Shown in pieces: positions 31,700 to 43,991 of a stretch of DNA of 64,000 nt (the stretch's first letter is position 1; every line of letters begins with the position of its first letter). The stretch spans positions 22,727,431 through 22,791,430 of the forward strand of contig CM053146.1 of the NCBI GenBank assembly GCA_028571685.1. The letters are read 5' to 3'. The notes under the pieces were generated by a model, which searched no databases, was not told where the DNA came from, and worked only from the letters and a program-made list of their open reading frames with translations. Position numbers and translations under genes: made by a program. The stretch is from Heterohyrax brucei (taxonomy: Eukaryota > Chordata > Mammalia > Hyracoidea > Procaviidae).

Positions 31700-32595
31700 G
31701 TGCAATAATATGGTTCTGTTATTAAGTTATCAATTCTTGGACATAGTGTATTGATTTCTTGCTACGGATGACAAGAGTTTATCTTCTTATTCTGCCACCC
31801 TTTACTTCTCAGTCTTGCTCTCCCAACATATAATGAATCATAGTGTGGTAGAATTGCTATAATATGCCCATTCTAGTCAGGGACTTTTGACTCCTAGAAA
31901 TGATTGGCTGGGACTATGTAAGTAAGGTAATTGTGCCCCACCAAAGATATTGGGATAGTCTGCTAATAATGTAAATAAATTGCATGGAACCTTTGTGGGG
32001 TTTGCGATTGTGCAAAGAAGGTGTATGGAACCTTCATGAGGGAACTGGTCAGTTTTGCCATTCTGCTAGTCTTAAAGGGAGTGAGTCCCAGAAGTAGGAA
32101 GAGGGGACCTCACTACCATTAAGAGGAAGCAGGAGTAGATCACATCCTTTGGACCCAGGGTCCTTGTGCTGAGAACCCCTTAGACCCAAAAGACAGAGAG
32201 AGCTGTAACAGTGGAGAAAGCACCAAGCAGTGAGGAGCAGTGTAAAACACAGCAGAGAAATGGCAGTAGAAGAACCAGGAGACCAGCATGAGGCAGTGAA
32301 GTGGGCTTCCCAGCCCATGGTATGAGGTGACTACAGTGAGCGTGCTGTGACACATGGAGCAAGAGAATTGAATGCTTTCAGGAAAGTTGCTTACTAGTAG
32401 ATTGGGGTGCTTCTGAACACTTGTTGGAAGAGGTGAAAAGCTGTAATACTTGCCTGAGCAGGGCCAAGTCCAGGCTGAGCAGGAGCAGAGGCTAGGGCTC
32501 AGGTCAAGCTCACAGTAGCTTGAGTTACAGTAGCTTGAGAATACACTATCCTGGTTGAAAAATTGTATCCTGAGTTGAACCCATTACTTCTCTGA
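31700..32595 (+). other. Probable ERVL-MaLR internal segment
   Basis: Non-coding sequence directly abuts the LTR start at 32,596. From 31,900 on ('gattggctgggactatgtaa' and following) I think it is a repetitive afrotherian MaLR-internal sequence, from memory only. A small direct repeat (cagtagcttgag twice) lies at 32,513-32,540. Confidence 0.4.
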
Positions 32596-32689
32596 TGTCA
32601 TGGATTGAATTGTGTCCCCCCCTCCCAAAACATGTGTAGCCATGTGCCTGGGCCATGATTCCCAATATTTTATGATCGTCCTCCATTTT
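32596..32689 (+). mobile_element. ERVL-MaLR LTR, 5' fragment
   Basis: TGTCATGGATTGAATTGTGT start followed by gccatgattcccaata, as in the other LTRs of this family. It breaks off at about 32,690, where a partial copy of the 31,353 element begins. Confidence 0.8.
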
Positions 32690-32815
32690 GTTAGTGTTAC
32701 TCTTGCCTAGCACCTCAGCCTTCACTACTGCTAGACACAAGCCATTAATGTGCAAAAAAGTGAAATAGTAAATTTTTACTATTGTTGTAAATGTAAAATG
32801 TTGGATAATGAGATG
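32690..32815 (+). repeat. Partial copy of the 31,353-31,692 element
   Basis: gttactcttgcctagcacct and 'caagccattaatgtgcaaaa' parallel 31,563-31,680 base for base with scattered substitutions, ending at ggataatgagat. Confidence 0.85.
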
Positions 32816-33099
32816 TTGGTTCTCTTTATCTATCCCTGAATAGGTTGTCTGATGCTACCATGGCATTTTTACACCAATTATTTGTTAAATTTATAATCAA
32901 TGCTTAAATCTTTGTGTATGAGATCACATTGACAATAGCAGCTCAAAATAACAGATGAGAACCTTAGGGGGCAATGAGTATATTTTAAATGATGAGGGGG
33001 AATAGGAAAGGGAAAGTGAGAACAGTTGCACAACTCAAAGAATGTAATCAATGTCATTAATTTGTACATGCAGAAACTGAAATCTTCAACAACACAAAA

Positions 33100-34000
33100 A
33101 AATAATTTTTAAAAGATCTCTGCAGCCATGTATACCTGTGAAATCATCACCACAACCAAGACAGCAAACACAGCCATCACCCTAAAATGTTACCTTGGGT
33201 TTTTATTCTTTTATCCAACTCCTTTCTATAGTTCCCATTCTCACACAACCACTGATCGTCCCATCTCTATAGATTAGTTTATATTTTCCAGAGTTTGTAT
33301 AAATGGAATCATACTGTGTATAGCCTTTTTGTCTGGCTCTTTGACTCAGCGTATTTATTTTGAAACTCATCTATGTTATTGCATATAACAATAGTTCCTT
33401 CTTTTTGTTATACAGTAGTATTACATCATATGGCTAGACTACTTGTTTATTTGGGTTGCTTCCAGTGTTGGAGATACTACAACTAAAGCTATTATGGACA
33501 TTTGTGCATAGCCTTGTGTGGATTTATGTTTCCTTTTCTCTTGGGTAAAAAAATAAAGGAGTAAATGACTGGATCATACGGTAAATGTGTGTTTACAACT
33601 TTTTAAGACACTACCAGTTTTCCAAAGTAGCTGTACATTCCCACCTTCAGCATGTAAGAATTTCAGTTCCTCTGTATCCTTGCCAACAATTGGTATGGTC
33701 ATTATTTTCTAATTTTAGCCATTTTAATAGGTGCCTAGCGGTATTTCATTGTGGTTTATACTTGCATTTCCAAAATGATTGACAGTAATTAGTGTGTCTT
33801 TATATGCTTATTTACCATCTAGATATCTTCTTTGACAAAACATCTGCCCAAACTTTTGCTGAGTCTTTGACTGAGCTGTTTGGTTTTTGTGTTGTTCCTG
33901 AGTTTTGAAAGTTTTTTTGTATGTTATTAATACAAGCCTTTTATCAGAAATATGCTTTTTTTCAAACTTGGGTTTTTAAATATTCTCTTAGGAGTTTCAA
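33100..34000 (-). mobile_element. Old L1 fragment (ORF2 3' region)
   Basis: aaatggaatcatactgtgta, ccagttttccaaagtagctg and gatatcttctttgacaaaac are the antisense of the end of ORF2 in old mammalian L1s. No frames survive. Confidence 0.75.
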
Positions 34001-34149
34001 GAAAAGGAAGTAAAAAATGAAAATCATAGGGTGCATTGAGATGAAAGTTAATCCAACATCTGTCACTGATAAAAACTCTCAGGAACTTTGGAATAGAAGG
34101 GAATGTCTTCATTCAATGAAGGCTATCTGTGAAAATTCACTTTAGATAT

Positions 34150-35345
34150 CATTTTTAGTAATAAAAGATTGAATGTTCTCTCCTTAACATCAGAAACAAG
34201 GCACATATATCTGCTCTCACCTCTATTCAACACTGCTAGAGATTCTAGCTATGCAATAAGGCAAGAAAAATAAATAAAATAAATCTAGATTGGAAATGAA
34301 ACACTATTTTTACTCACAAACAACATTATCATCTATGTAGAAGTCCTACAGAATCTACACAAATGCTATTAGAACTTGAAGGTAGTTTAGTAAAGGTACA
34401 AGAATATAACAGTAATATAGAAAAACAAATTAACTTTCTACATGCTAAACAATCAAAGATTTAAATTATGCAACATACAACTGCATCATTAATAGTAAAA
34501 GCTTAAAAATAAATCTGACAAGAAATTTACAAGACCTGTAGACTGAAAACTACAAAATATTGTTGAGACCCTAAGCAAATGGGGAGATCTATGTTGATCA
34601 TTGTTTTAATCATCTGGTACTTGCTCTAATAAAAATACCACAAGTACATACCTTTAACAAAGAAAAGTTTATTGTTATACTCTCCAGTAGACTACAAGTC
34701 CAAATTTAGGGTGTGTGCTCCAGAGGAGGGCATTCTTCATTTGTCAGCTCTGGATAAAAGTCCTTGGGTTGCAACATTTGTGGTCAGGTTGCATCTTGGC
34801 CCAGGAATCTCAGATTTGAAGGACACACTCAACTCTCTATGCTGCTTTCTTGATGGCATGAGGTTCCTAATTCTCTGCTTACTTCCCTTTCCTTTTATGT
34901 CTGGTAGGATAAAAAGGATAAAAGGTGGTGTAAGCCACAATCCAGAGAAATTCCCTTAGTCAGAGTATTGCAGTCTCACCCTCATCCTCTTTTAACATAA
35001 TCCTAACTATTAACCACAGGCAGAGATCAAGATTTATACCATAGCTAAATCACAAAATGGAGGATAATGCTGGGAATTATGGCCCAGACAAATTGCTATG
35101 CACATATTTTGGGAGGACACAATTCAATCCATGGTAACCATGTATCAAAAAACTCAACATAGTTAAAATATAATTTCTCTTCCTGTTGGTCTACAGAGTC
35201 CACGTAATCTCAATCAATACCACAGCAGGCTCATTTTTGAAGAAACTGATGAGCTAATTATAAAGTTTACATGGAAATGTAGAAGATCTAGAATAACCAA
35301 AATGAAGTTGAAGAGAAAAATAAAGTCTAAGACTCATTGTAAAAG
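34150..35345 (+). mobile_element. Old L1 ORF2 fragment, split by an LTR
   Basis: The RT-palm-to-connection part of an old L1 runs to about 34,601 (tcaacactgctagagattct; gactgaaaactacaaaatat) and continues at 35,142-35,345 (atcaataccacagcaggctc; aagtttacatggaaatgtag). The LTR 34,602-35,136 sits between. Strongly decayed. Confidence 0.78.
34602..35136 (-). mobile_element. ERVL-MaLR LTR
   Basis: Antisense LTR of the same family as 43,992-44,481 (aaaaataccacaagtacata, tgtcagctctggataaaagt, gaggacacaattcaatccat). Flanking 5-mers ATCAT (34,597-34,601) and ACCAT (35,137-35,141) form a target duplication with one mismatch. Confidence 0.85.
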
Positions 35346-35379
35346 TGACATAATCAGGAATTTGCAGTATTTGCAATTT

Positions 35380-35740
35380 AGTAGATCATTTGTTCAAATC
35401 TTTTGCCCACTTTTTTTTTTGTTTCTGCTTCCTTATTACTGAATTTTGTAGCTCTTTATATACATTCCAGATGCATGTCCAAACATTTCATCTGAGTGTA
35501 CGACTTGTGTTTTCATTCTTTTGCATGTGTCTTTTAATGAGCAAAGGGTGTTAATTGTGAAGAAGTTCAATTGTTTTTTGTTTCTGTTTTTAATGGAGTT
35601 TGCTTTTGGTGTTGTAACTAAGACGTTTCATCTGATTAGAGGCCACAGAGACTTTTTCCCTTGTTTTCTTCAAAAAGTTTTATAACTTTAGATTTTAAGT
35701 TAAGGGCCATGATCTATTTGTAGAGATTGAGAAGCCTAAG
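35380..35740 (-). mobile_element. Old L1 fragment
   Basis: 'ctgaattttgtagctcttta' and atgagcaaagggtgttaatt resemble the antisense of the ORF2 region before the C-terminus in old L1s. It repeats part of 33,850-33,950, so it is a separate copy. Confidence 0.6.
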
Positions 35741-35799
35741 GCCCTTTTGAGTAACTCTGACCCCACACCAAGGCAAATTTTCTTTATGTAAATAAACAT

Positions 35800-37080
35800 C
35801 AATTAGAAAATGTAATAAATGAAAGGAAATATCCTGTTAATACTGCAAACAAAGAGATAAATGCCTAGTACTGAATGTAATTTAAAAAAAAATGAGGCTC
35901 TATGTGAAGAAACTTTAAAGTTCTTCTGAAGTATATTTTTAAAAGACTTGAATAAACGTCTTGGATAAGAAGATTCACTGTTATTGAAATGCTGATTGTT
36001 CCTAAATGCATATATAAATCTAAGACAAATTCAATAAAAGGTACTAATGGAATTTTTTTAGGGGTAGAGAAGTTATACAAAGTCTTTCTAAAGTTTATGT
36101 GGTCAATTAACATGTGTTACAATAGCCAGAAGTTTATAAACATTCAATTATGAGGGGATATTAATATTACTAGATATTATAATATACAGTGAAAACCAAA
36201 ACAGTCAGAACCTATGGCAAAGGAGAAACCGAAATACCTGCCACAAATAGAGAGTAATAGAAAAGTGGTAAGATTATACCCTGTTAAAAGCAGAAAGCAT
36301 GTGAGACCTGGCAAAACAGGGCAACCCTGTCGAGTTCCTGTTCTCACAGGTTTCAAAGGTATAGTAATTAAATTTGTCCTTGCCTACAATGGAAAAGAGA
36401 GTCTGCAAATAATGAAAATGTACCTTGAAATTTGTGATATTAAAGGGGTATATTTCATATCAAAAGATAGGTTATTTGATAATGTATGTTTGAAAAAGTG
36501 GTTCACAGTTTCTTACAAAAAATTAAGTGTGATAAATAGGGACATAAGGGTAAAAATGTTAAAAAAAAAAATGACAGTACCAGAAGACAAGGAGATTCTT
36601 TTGTTAATATACTTGGACTGGGGAAAACTCTGTAAACAAAATCAAATCACAAGAGCTGTAAGTTTGACTGCATAGAAATTACAATTTGTTATATGGAAGA
36701 AAATATTGCAAACAAAGATTTAGCTGCCAGATTGGCCAAAATTAAGTTTGATGAAACTTCACTAGCAAAAGTATAAGAAGAATAAGCATTCTTATGCAAC
36801 AGAGATGGGAATATAAATCGTTGCCCCTCCTTTAATGAACAACTTGCCAACGTCTCTGAAAATAGCTATCTTTTGACTTAGCAGTTTTACTTCTAAAAAT
36901 TTTTTTTATAGACATTTTTGCACACATGTACAAGGATATACAAGGATGTTCATTGCAGCAATGTTGGTCAAGGGAAAAGACTGAAAACAACCTAAATGTC
37001 CTCAGTAGGGAGCTTGTTAAATAAATGATGATCCATTTATATAATGGAGCTCTACTGTAGCACAATAATGCCTTGAAATA
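35800..37080 (+). mobile_element. Old L1 fragment, ORF2 end and 3' UTR
   Basis: gtttatgtggtcaattaaca, gtttgactgcatagaaatta and aggatgttcattgcagcaat are late-ORF2 and 3' L1 landmarks in sense. A 153-codon open frame (36,214-36,675) overlaps the L1-like part at its end. Confidence 0.65.
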
Positions 37081-37210
37081 CCACCTAATGTATTTGCCTT
37101 CTTGCTTATTCTTTTTTATTTTATATTATTTCCTCCTTTGTCCCTGGACCATTAAAACAAGGCCTAGAAACCAAAGCTTGTGTGCAGTGTTACAGTACCT
37201 CAGGGCAGAG

Positions 37211-37376
37211 CACTGAGTCAATTCCAACTCACAGAGACCCCATGAGGTTTCTAAAGCTATAAATCTCTGTGAAAGTAGAATGTCACATCTTTCTCCCATT
37301 ATCTGATGATAGTTTTGAACTGCTGTTCTTTCAGTTAGCAGTCAACTACTTTAAACCACTGCACCACCAGGACTTG
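37211..37376 (-). repeat. Afrotherian SINE, diverged
   Basis: Antisense: gagtcaattccaactcacag tail to cagttagcagtcaactactt and gcaccaccagg head. Its middle differs from the common type. Confidence 0.75.
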
Positions 37377-37390
37377 GGATAAACCATAAC

Positions 37391-37547
37391 CAAACCCAGT
37401 GCCTTCAAGTCGATTCTGACTCATGTCAACCTTATAAGAGAGAGTAGAACTGCTCAATAGAGTTTTCAAGGAGCGCCTGGTAGATTTGAACTGCTGACCT
37501 TTTAGTCAACAGCTGTAGTACTTAACCACTACACTACCAGGGTTTCC
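37391..37547 (-). repeat. Afrotherian SINE
   Basis: Antisense full copy: aacccagtgccttcaagtcg to cttaaccactacactaccag and ggtttcc. Confidence 0.9.
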
Positions 37548-38483
37548 AGGATAAGTGGCCACAAAAGGTAGCATTTTCTTCTGAAGGCCTTGACAGTGTC
37601 TAACGTCAGTGTCAGCTAGGTGCTGTACCTTCTGACAGTCAGTCTCATCTCAGTAGATACCAGTTTGGGTGCTCAGAGTCCAGCAGTCAGTCAATCACAC
37701 TGCGACACACGGCGCAAAAAAAAAAAAAAAACATGTAAAACTGCATAAAGCTTGTATATGTAAATCAGCTTATACAAAGAGAAACAAGAAATTAGTGCTC
37801 ATGGTTATCCTGGAGAAGGGGCTTACGGTACTGAAGGTCTGTCAAAGTTTAGGCTCATTCTCACATGAGATCCCCAAGAGCAGAGTCAGTGTTGTCCCAT
37901 GGAACTAGACTGTCACTAACATCAAAGTCAAGGTCTCCTATCAGACTGGTAGCTCTACAAAGGCAGAGAATATGCCTTTCCCCATAGAAGCTGGGTCTGG
38001 GAGCTTCCTAGTTGTTAAGTCCTCAGTGATGACTTTACTGAGTCCTACCTCTGTAGCCACTAACCACCACTCAACCATGTAGACATTTAGCAAATTTTTG
38101 CTGAGGAAAATGGCAAGTATGAGTTGAATAAGAGCTATGAGATAAGCTAATGGAGCCTCAAGAAGTACCCCTCATGTGCATTGCAAAAAACACAGGCCCC
38201 ATTTGTGCCTGTTTTCCCGGAGTCCCTGCTAACTCTTACAAGTGTCCCAGTTTAGACAATTGATCATATGGTAGTATTTCAAGATAATCCAAGAACAGAC
38301 TTGTCTCCTTGAGTTCCCAGAAAGGAGAGTCAATGCCTTTCCTTTGGTTTTCCAGTTGTTTCCACTCTCAGACAACAATGAATTCATCATTTCCTTTCAG
38401 ATATGAATCCAGCATGGTCCCCAGCTTTAGAGAGGTTCTAGTCCATTGGAACAAGCAAGAACACGTGACTGGGAGACATACTA
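37548..38483. other. Unassigned 0.9-kb stretch
   Basis: No repeat recognised apart from an A-run at 37,716-37,731. Short frames only. Nothing gene-like. Confidence 0.3.
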
Positions 38484-38489
38484 AGTGCT

Positions 38490-39016
38490 TTTCATGGATT
38501 GAATCGTGTCTTCAAAAAGTATGTACCAATTTGGCTAGGTCACCATTCCCAGAATTTATGTAGTTGTCCACCGTTTTGTCATCTGGTGTGATTTTTCTCT
38601 GTGTTATAAATCCTATCTTTAAAGTGATAGGTTAATCAGGTGGGATTAGTGGCAGTTATGTTAATAAAGCAGGACTCAATCTACAACATTAGATTGTGTC
38701 TGAAATCAATTTCTTTTGAGATATAAAAGAGAGACATGAGCAAAGATATAGGAGGCTCTCATATTACCAAGACATAAGAGGCAGGAGAAGAATGTATCCT
38801 TTGGACCTGTGGTCCCTGCACTAAGAAGCTACTCAGCTAGGAAAGATTGATACGAGAACTTTCCCATGAAGCTGACACCCAATAAAAGTCTTCCTTGGGA
38901 GCTGGAACCCTGACATCAGACTTCTAGTCTCCTAGACTGTGAGAGAATAAAGCTCACTTTGCTAAAGCTATGCATTTGTGATGTTTCTGTTATAGTAGCA
39001 TTAGATGACTAAGATA
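38490..39016 (+). mobile_element. ERVL-MaLR LTR, full length
   Basis: TTTCATGGATTGAATCGTGT start (TG mutated to TT) and GACTAAGATA end, 527 bp. Perfect 5-bp target duplication GTGCT at 38,485-38,489 and 39,017-39,021. An AATAAAGC poly(A) signal lies near 38,948. Same family as 12,863-13,379. Confidence 0.9.
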
Positions 39017-39125
39017 GTGCTTGAGAAGTCTTACAAGGCCTCTAGAACTTTTCATATTCTGCTTCTTCCTGGCCTTTCCCATGGCAGAAATGAGTTAAAA
39101 GAAACAATGATAAAAATAACAATCA

Positions 39126-39288
39126 AAAAACCAAACCTACTGCTGTTGAGTCAATACTGACTCATAGCAACAACTCTCTAGGTCAGAACAGAACTGCCCA
39201 TAGAATTTCCAAGGATCACCAGGCAGATTCAAACTGCCGACCATTTGTTTAGCAGACATTGCATTTAACTACTGTGCCACCAGTATTT
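39126..39288 (-). repeat. Afrotherian SINE
   Basis: Antisense copy with ctgctgttgagtcaatactg and tttagcagacattgcattta. Confidence 0.85.
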
Positions 39289-39295
39289 ACTATTT

Positions 39296-39688
39296 TATGG
39301 AACTCTGGCAGCACTTTGTTTAAGTACTCCTCTACTAACTGAAAGGCCAGTAATTGAAACCCACCAGCTGCTCTGTAGTAGAAGGAAGTGACAGTCTGCT
39401 TCTTTAAAGATTCCCCCCCCAAATGCCCCTGACCTGTTGCCATCTAGTTAATTCCATCTCACAGAGACCATGTAGGACAGAGTAGAGCTGCCACATAGAG
39501 TTTCCAAGGAGTGCCTGGTGGATTTGAATTGTTGATCTTTTAGTTAACAGCCATACCACTTAACCATTATACCACCAGGGTTTTCCCAGAAAGATTATAG
39601 CCTCAAAATCCTTGTGGTGAAGTTCTACTGCATCTTGTAGGGTAACTGTGAGTCAGAATAGACTAAGTAGGAACAGGTTTGGTTTTGT
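39296..39688 (+). repeat. Afrotherian SINE split by another SINE
   Basis: Head and middle at 39,296-39,412 (tttaagtactcctctactaa, tgaaacccaccagctgctct). The tail resumes at 39,590-39,688 (gtgagtcagaatagactaag). The intervening antisense SINE duplicated AAAGATT (39,406-39,412 and 39,590-39,596). Confidence 0.85.
39413..39589 (-). repeat. Afrotherian SINE nested in a SINE
   Basis: Antisense copy (gcccctgacctgttgccatc to taccaccagggttttccc) with a perfect 7-bp target duplication. Confidence 0.9.
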
Positions 39689-39713
39689 TTTTTAACTATT
39701 ATGAATAAGGTAT

Positions 39714-40030
39714 TGATGGTTCAGTGGTAGAATCTCCCTTTCCAAGCAAGAGATCTATTCTCAGTCGCTGTACCTCAAGAACAGCTACCGCCAATTTGTC
39801 AGTGAAGGCTTGTAGGCTGTTATGATGTTGAACATGCTTTATCACAGCCTATAGACTAAGACGGGCAAGGAAGGAAAACCTGGTGATCTACTTATTAAAA
39901 AAAAAATCAGCTAATAAATCCCTTGTGGATCATGAACATTTGATTAACAACCAGTCGCAAGGATTGCAGAGAACAGGCCAGCATTTCTTTCTGTTGTATA
40001 TGGGGCCACTATGAGTCTGGGGTCACCAAG
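39714..40030 (+). repeat. tRNA-Gly-like-headed SINE with RTE-like body
   Basis: The head 'atggttcagtggtagaatct' resembles the 5' half of tRNA-Gly with box A. The body (aggcttgtaggctgttatga, ccagcatttctttctgttgt) parallels the RTE 5' part at 13,450-13,600 and RTE/SINE tail (actatgagtctggggtc). A distinct SINE type from the common one here. Confidence 0.7.
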
Positions 40031-40766
40031 TGCTGGGGATCACCAAGAGTTGAGGGATTATCAATAAATGCACACAACAAAAAGAAGACAGGGCCAAGAT
40101 CAAAACACAAACTCTAGAACGCAAAGAAAAAGAAAGTGGCAAGAAAAAGAAGAAAACAGCCCGCAGTCATCAGAAGAAAGGAAATAATAAAGATTAGAGT
40201 GTAAGTAAATGTGCCAGAGAACAAAAAAATAATAGAAACAATCAACGAGGCCAGAAGTTTGTCCTTGCAACTAATTAATAAAATTGGGAAAAGAAAAGCA
40301 GATTAAGAAGCATGTAACTCAAACAAGGAATGAGATGAATGACATTACAACAGAACTGCCTGAAATAGAAAGAATTGTAACAGAACACTATGAAAAATTG
40401 TTTTCCAACAAATTTGAAAACTTAAAGGAAATGATTAAACTCTAGAAACATAAAATATACACCTACCCTAACAAAACATGAGGTTGAAAACCTGGACAGA
40501 CGCTTAACAAAAGATTGAAGAGATAATAAAAGAAAATTCCCCAAAAAGCAGCAACAAAATACTGGCCGAGATGGCTTCACTGGAGAAATCTACCAAACAT
40601 TCACAGAAGAGCTCACACTAATACTACTCAAACTATTTCAGAGTATAGAAAAGATATAGTACTTCCAGATTCATTGTATGAATTATATGAAGCCAGCAGA
40701 ACCCTAATAACAAAGCCAAGCAAAGACAGTACAAAAGAATAAAATTAGTGACCAACATTCATTATG

Positions 40767-40928
40767 AGGAAACTGTAGTGGTGTAATGGTTAAGTGCTAC
40801 ATCTGCTAACCAAAATGTTGGCAGTTCATTTCTGCCACGTAGTCTTTGGAAACTCTATGGAGCAGTTCTACTCTGTCCTATTGGGTCACTATCAGTTGGA
40901 ATTGGCTCAACAGCAGTGGGTTTGGTTT
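40767..40928 (+). repeat. Afrotherian SINE
   Basis: Head tagtggtgtaatggttaagt, tail ctcaacagcagtgggtttgg. Interrupts L1 ORF2. Confidence 0.85.
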
Positions 40929-41109
40929 ATCACTCATGAGTACAGATGAAAAACTCTCAACAAAATTCTAATTCAACAGTGTATCAAAAACTACATCATG
41001 ACAAAGTGAGACTTATATCAGACGTACAAGGCTGGTTCAACATTAGAAAATCAATCAATATAATTCAATACACAAATAAAAGAATCATACAAACATCTAA
41101 ATCAGCAGA

Positions 41110-41550
41110 TGTCATGGACTGAATTGTGCCCCCCCCCCCGATGTATGTATTGATTTGACTCAGCTAGGAGTCACAATATGGTGCCATTCCTCCCATGTGT
41201 TGTGAATCCTGCCTCTGTGAGGATGATGGAGAATGGGCTGTAGTTGTGTCTGTGAAGCAGAACTCAAGTTACCAGCTTGTGGGATATAAGGAAGAGAAAT
41301 TAGCAGAGGAAGTTGGGAACCTCATACCATCAAGAAGCAGCACCAAGAGCAGAGCACGTCCTTTGGACCTAAGGTTCCTGTTTCCTTGAACTTGGACTCA
41401 GCCCACTGGATTGTGATGATTTTCATATTGAGTGGACTTGTAACTTATGAATGGATTTATAGCTTACTGGACTCAGACAATAAAGTTTCTCCTCGTGAAG
41501 CCTTCCACTCATGATATTTTCTGTTAGAGTAGTGCCAGGTGACAAAGACA
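41110..41550 (+). mobile_element. ERVL-MaLR LTR, full length
   Basis: TGTCATGGACTGAATTGTGC start and GACAAAGACA end (TG...CA), 441 bp. Perfect 5-bp target duplication GCAGA at 41,105-41,109 and 41,551-41,555. ACAATAAAG near 41,480 is its likely poly(A) signal. L1 ORF2 is restored when it is removed. Confidence 0.93.
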
Positions 41551-43824
41551 GCAGAAAAGGCATTTGATCAAGTCCAAACACATTTCTGATTCAAAAAAAT
41601 AATAAAAATAAAAAAACTTTCAGTAAAATAAGAGTAGAAGGGAAATTCCTGAGCATATTAAAGAGCATTTACACAAAGCCAACAGCTAACAGTATTCTTA
41701 GTGGAAAGAGGCTGAAAATATGATCCTCAGAAATGAGAACCAGACAAGGATATCTTGTATCACCACTGTTACTCAACACTGTACTAGAAGTCCCAGCTAG
41801 AACAATAAAGCAAAAAAAAAAAAAAAAAAAAGGAGGGGGGGAATGAAGCCATTCCAGATGGTAAGGAAGAAGTAAAACTATCCTTATTTGCAGATGATAG
41901 GAGCCTATGCATAGAAAATCTCAAAGACTCTACAAGAAAGCTACTGGAACTAATAGAAGAATTCAATAAAGTAGCAGGATACAAGATCAATATACAAAAA
42001 CTAGTTGGATTCCTCTATAGCCACAAAGAGAATTTGGAAAAAGAAATTAGGAAAACAATACTATTCTCAATAGCTCCTAAAAAGGTAAAATACTTAATAA
42101 ATTTAACCAGGGACATAAAAGATCTATACAAAGAAAACTATAAAACACTATTGCAAACCAAAGAGGCCTATATAAATGGAAAAACATACCATGTTTACAG
42201 ACAAGGAATCTTAGACATTGTGAAAATGTCAATACTACCTGAAGCAATCTACAGATATTATGTAATTGCAATTCAAATTCCAGCAGCATTCTTTTACTAG
42301 ATTGAAAAACTAGTCACTAACTTTATATGGAAAGAGGCCCCAAATAAATAGAGCATTATTGAAGAAGAAGAACAAGGTACAAGGTCTCACAGTACCTGAT
42401 CTGAGAACCTACTCTAGAACCACAGTAGTCAAAACTGCCTGGTACTGATGCAACACATACATAGACCAATGGAACACAGTCAAGACCCCAGAAGTAAATC
42501 CATCTACTTATGGACAGCTGATCTTCAACAAAGAGCCAAAGCCTATCAAATGGGGAAGAAAGAGTCTCTTTAATGAATGTGTTGACAAAACCTGATGTCC
42601 ATCTGTAGAAAATTAAGCAACATCCATATTTCATACCATACACAAAAACTAATTTGAACTAAGTCAAAGACCTAAATATAAAACCTAAAACCATAAAGAT
42701 GATGCAAGAAAAACTAGGGACAATATTAGGGTCCCTAACATATGGCATAAATAGAATATTAAACATAACTAAAATTAGCAGATGATATAATAGACTAATG
42801 GGACTTCCTAAAATTAAACACTTAATTCTCATCAACAGATTTCTCCAAAAAAGTAAAGAAAATTTACAAACTGTGTAAAAAGAATTGGTTACAACATATC
42901 CAACAAGGGTCTAATCTCTAAAATTTATAGAGTACTTTAACACCTCAGTAACAAACAGACAAAAAATTCAGTTGAAAAATAGGCAAAGGACACAAACAAA
43001 CACTTTACCAAAGGAGACATTCAGGCAGCTAACAAATGCATGAAGAAAGGCATATGATTATTGACTATTAGAGAGATGTAAATCAAAACTACAGTGAGAA
43101 ACCATTTCACCTTAACAATAATGGCACTAATCAAAAACACAGAAATTAACAAATGTTGGTGAGGCTATGGGGAGATTGGAACTCTTATACACTGCTGGTG
43201 GGAAGGTAAAATGATATACCACTATGGAAAATTGTATGGCTCTTTTAGAAAGCTAGAGATAGAGTATGTCATATGACTCACCAACCCCTCTCCTGAATGT
43301 ATTCCCTAAAGAAATAAGAGCCATGACACAAATAGACATATGCGTACCCATGTTCATTGAAGAATTATTCAGGATAGTGAAAAGATGAAAACAACTGAGG
43401 AGCCCACAAATGGATGAATGGATAGATCAAACTGTGTGGTACATACACACAATGGAATATTATTCAATGACAAAGAATAATGACAAATAATCAGAACATC
43501 TCAAAACATGGATTAATTTGAAAGACATTATACTGAGTGAAATAAGTCAATTAAAATGGGCAAATATTGTACACGACCATTATTATTACAAAAAGACAGA
43601 AAAAAAAGATTTCCATATGGGAAAAAATAAAAAGCAACATTATTTGATGTTTTTTAGGGATAAGAGGGGGAGTTCAGAAAAATCACTAGCTCGACAGAGG
43701 ACAAGTGTTAATATCAGTAAAGGGAAATACAATATACACAGTACTGGGGAAGTCAGCACATTTGGACCATTGCAAAGGAAGACACTGAGAGGAACACAAT
43801 AATAAAAGGCAACTATGATAATTA

Positions 43825-43988
43825 CTGGAAACCTTGTTCACATCAGGTTAAGTGCTACTTCTACTAACCAAAAGGTGACAGTGCGAATTTGCCAGGTACT
43901 CCTTGGAAACTCTATGGAGCAATTTTACTCTGACATATAGAGTTGCTGTGAGTTGGGATTGACTTGATAGGAGTGGCTTCAGCTTATG
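43825..43988 (+). repeat. Afrotherian SINE
   Basis: aggttaagtgctacttctac and gctgtgagttgggattgact. Inserted in the L1 3' UTR region. Confidence 0.83.
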
Positions 43989-43991
43989 GTA

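Noticed and set aside
39714..39790. A functional tRNA-Gly gene
   Set aside because: Only the 5' half resembles tRNA-Gly; the anticodon and T-arm regions do not fold properly, and the SINE body follows.
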